This document shows positions 5,531 to 5,988 of a stretch of 5,988 nucleotides of DNA, in pieces (the stretch's first letter is position 1; each line of letters starts with the position of its first letter). The stretch comes from an uncultured Lachnospiraceae bacterium (GTDB lineage: Bacteria; Bacillota_A; Clostridia; Lachnospirales; Lachnospiraceae), in the NCBI GenBank assembly GCA_902767195.1, contig CACXGS010000420.1, forward strand, positions 1 to 5,988. The letters are read 5' to 3'. The notes beneath the pieces were generated by a model. It was given only the letters and a program-made list of their open reading frames with translations. It ran no database searches and had not been told where the DNA came from. The position numbers were made by a program, and so were the translations under genes.

Positions 5531-5988
5531 ATGTTTGATAAATTAGAAGATCTGGTTGCACGTCTTCAGGAGGTAATGAAGCAGTTAAGCAATCCTGATG
5601 TGGTAAACGATCAGGAGCAGTTTCGCGCTCTGATGAAGGAACAGAACGACCTGACTCCTATTGTGGACAAATACAATGAATATAAAGAGGCACAGCAGAC
5701 CATTGAGGACAGTCTGGAGATGCTGGAGGAAGAAAGCGACGAGGATATGAGAGAGATGTTGAAGGAAGAGCTCTCTGATGCCAGAAAGAAAGTGACTTCC
5801 TGTGAAGAAGAGCTTAAGATTCTTCTTCTTCCCAAGGACCCCAACGATGATAAGAATGTTATCGTGGAGATTCGTGCCGGTGCCGGCGGGGACGAAGCGG
5901 CTCTGTTTGCGGCAGAAATTTACCGCATGTACAAGTCTTACGCAGAGTCCAGACGTTGGAAGACGGAATTCATTGATGTCAACGAGAA
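5531..5988 (+). CDS. prfA: Peptide chain release factor 1 (RF1), 5' part, cut by window end
   Basis: RF1 recognises UAA and UAG stop codons and triggers peptide release. The 152 residues visible cover the N-terminal helical domain with its acidic coiled part (about 50-98) and the start of the core, with the diagnostic IRAGAGGDEAALFAAEIYRMY at 114-134. LLLPKDPNDDKN just before it favours RF1 over RF2. The stop-codon recognition PxT motif and the GGQ loop lie beyond the right edge, since the complete protein is normally about 355-360 residues. GGGAGG at 5519-5524 is 6 nt before the ATG, and the 20-nt gap after prmC implies one operon. The reading frame is open to the last base. Confidence 0.96.
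   Translation, partial: MFDKLEDLVARLQEVMKQLSNPDVVNDQEQFRALMKEQNDLTPIVDKYNEYKEAQQTIEDSLEMLEEESDEDMREMLKEELSDARKKVTSCEEELKILLLPKDPNDDKNVIVEIRAGAGGDEAALFAAEIYRMYKSYAESRRWKTEFIDVNE

Overview
The window looks like a Clostridia chromosome, most plausibly a Lachnospiraceae-type gut anaerobe. The evidence is indirect: the order rpmE - DUF1385 (YqhQ) - prmC - prfA, an ECF-type BioY, a large NhaC-family antiporter with a signal-peptide-like N-terminus, a CpXC-domain protein, strong GGAGG-type ribosome binding sites and moderate GC. I cannot name a species from sequence alone.

Layout. Positions 1-140 carry no recognisable gene. They hold a perfect 11-bp inverted repeat and smaller repeats that may be the edge of a dispersed intergenic element. 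A biotin transporter subunit gene (bioY) lies on the minus strand at 141-731 with a near-perfect promoter at 788-816. From the shared 186-bp intergenic region an NhaC-family antiporter gene runs rightward (918-2537). Its stop codon overlaps the start of a CpXC zinc-ribbon-like gene (2530-3189), so these two are probably co-transcribed and translationally coupled.

A new transcription unit starts at about 3260 from a strong extended -10 promoter. It makes a leader of about 108 nt with two hairpins and then ribosomal protein L31 (rpmE, 3368-3574). A long two-tier hairpin with a T-rich tail (3593-3670) separates rpmE from a tightly packed operon: yqhQ/DUF1385 (3701-4645, TTG start), prmC (4659-5510) and prfA (5531 to beyond the right edge). 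prmC methylates the release factor encoded by prfA, so the right half is a translation module: a ribosomal protein, a release factor and its modifying enzyme, with a polytopic membrane protein of unknown role among them.

I see no mobile-element genes, CRISPR array, tRNA or rRNA, and no clear candidate for a wholly new system. The most interesting signals are regulatory or structural: the possible L31 autoregulatory leader, the long hairpin that must be read through if yqhQ-prmC-prfA has no promoter of its own, the palindrome embedded in the bioY -35 box, and the unexplained repeat at the left edge.
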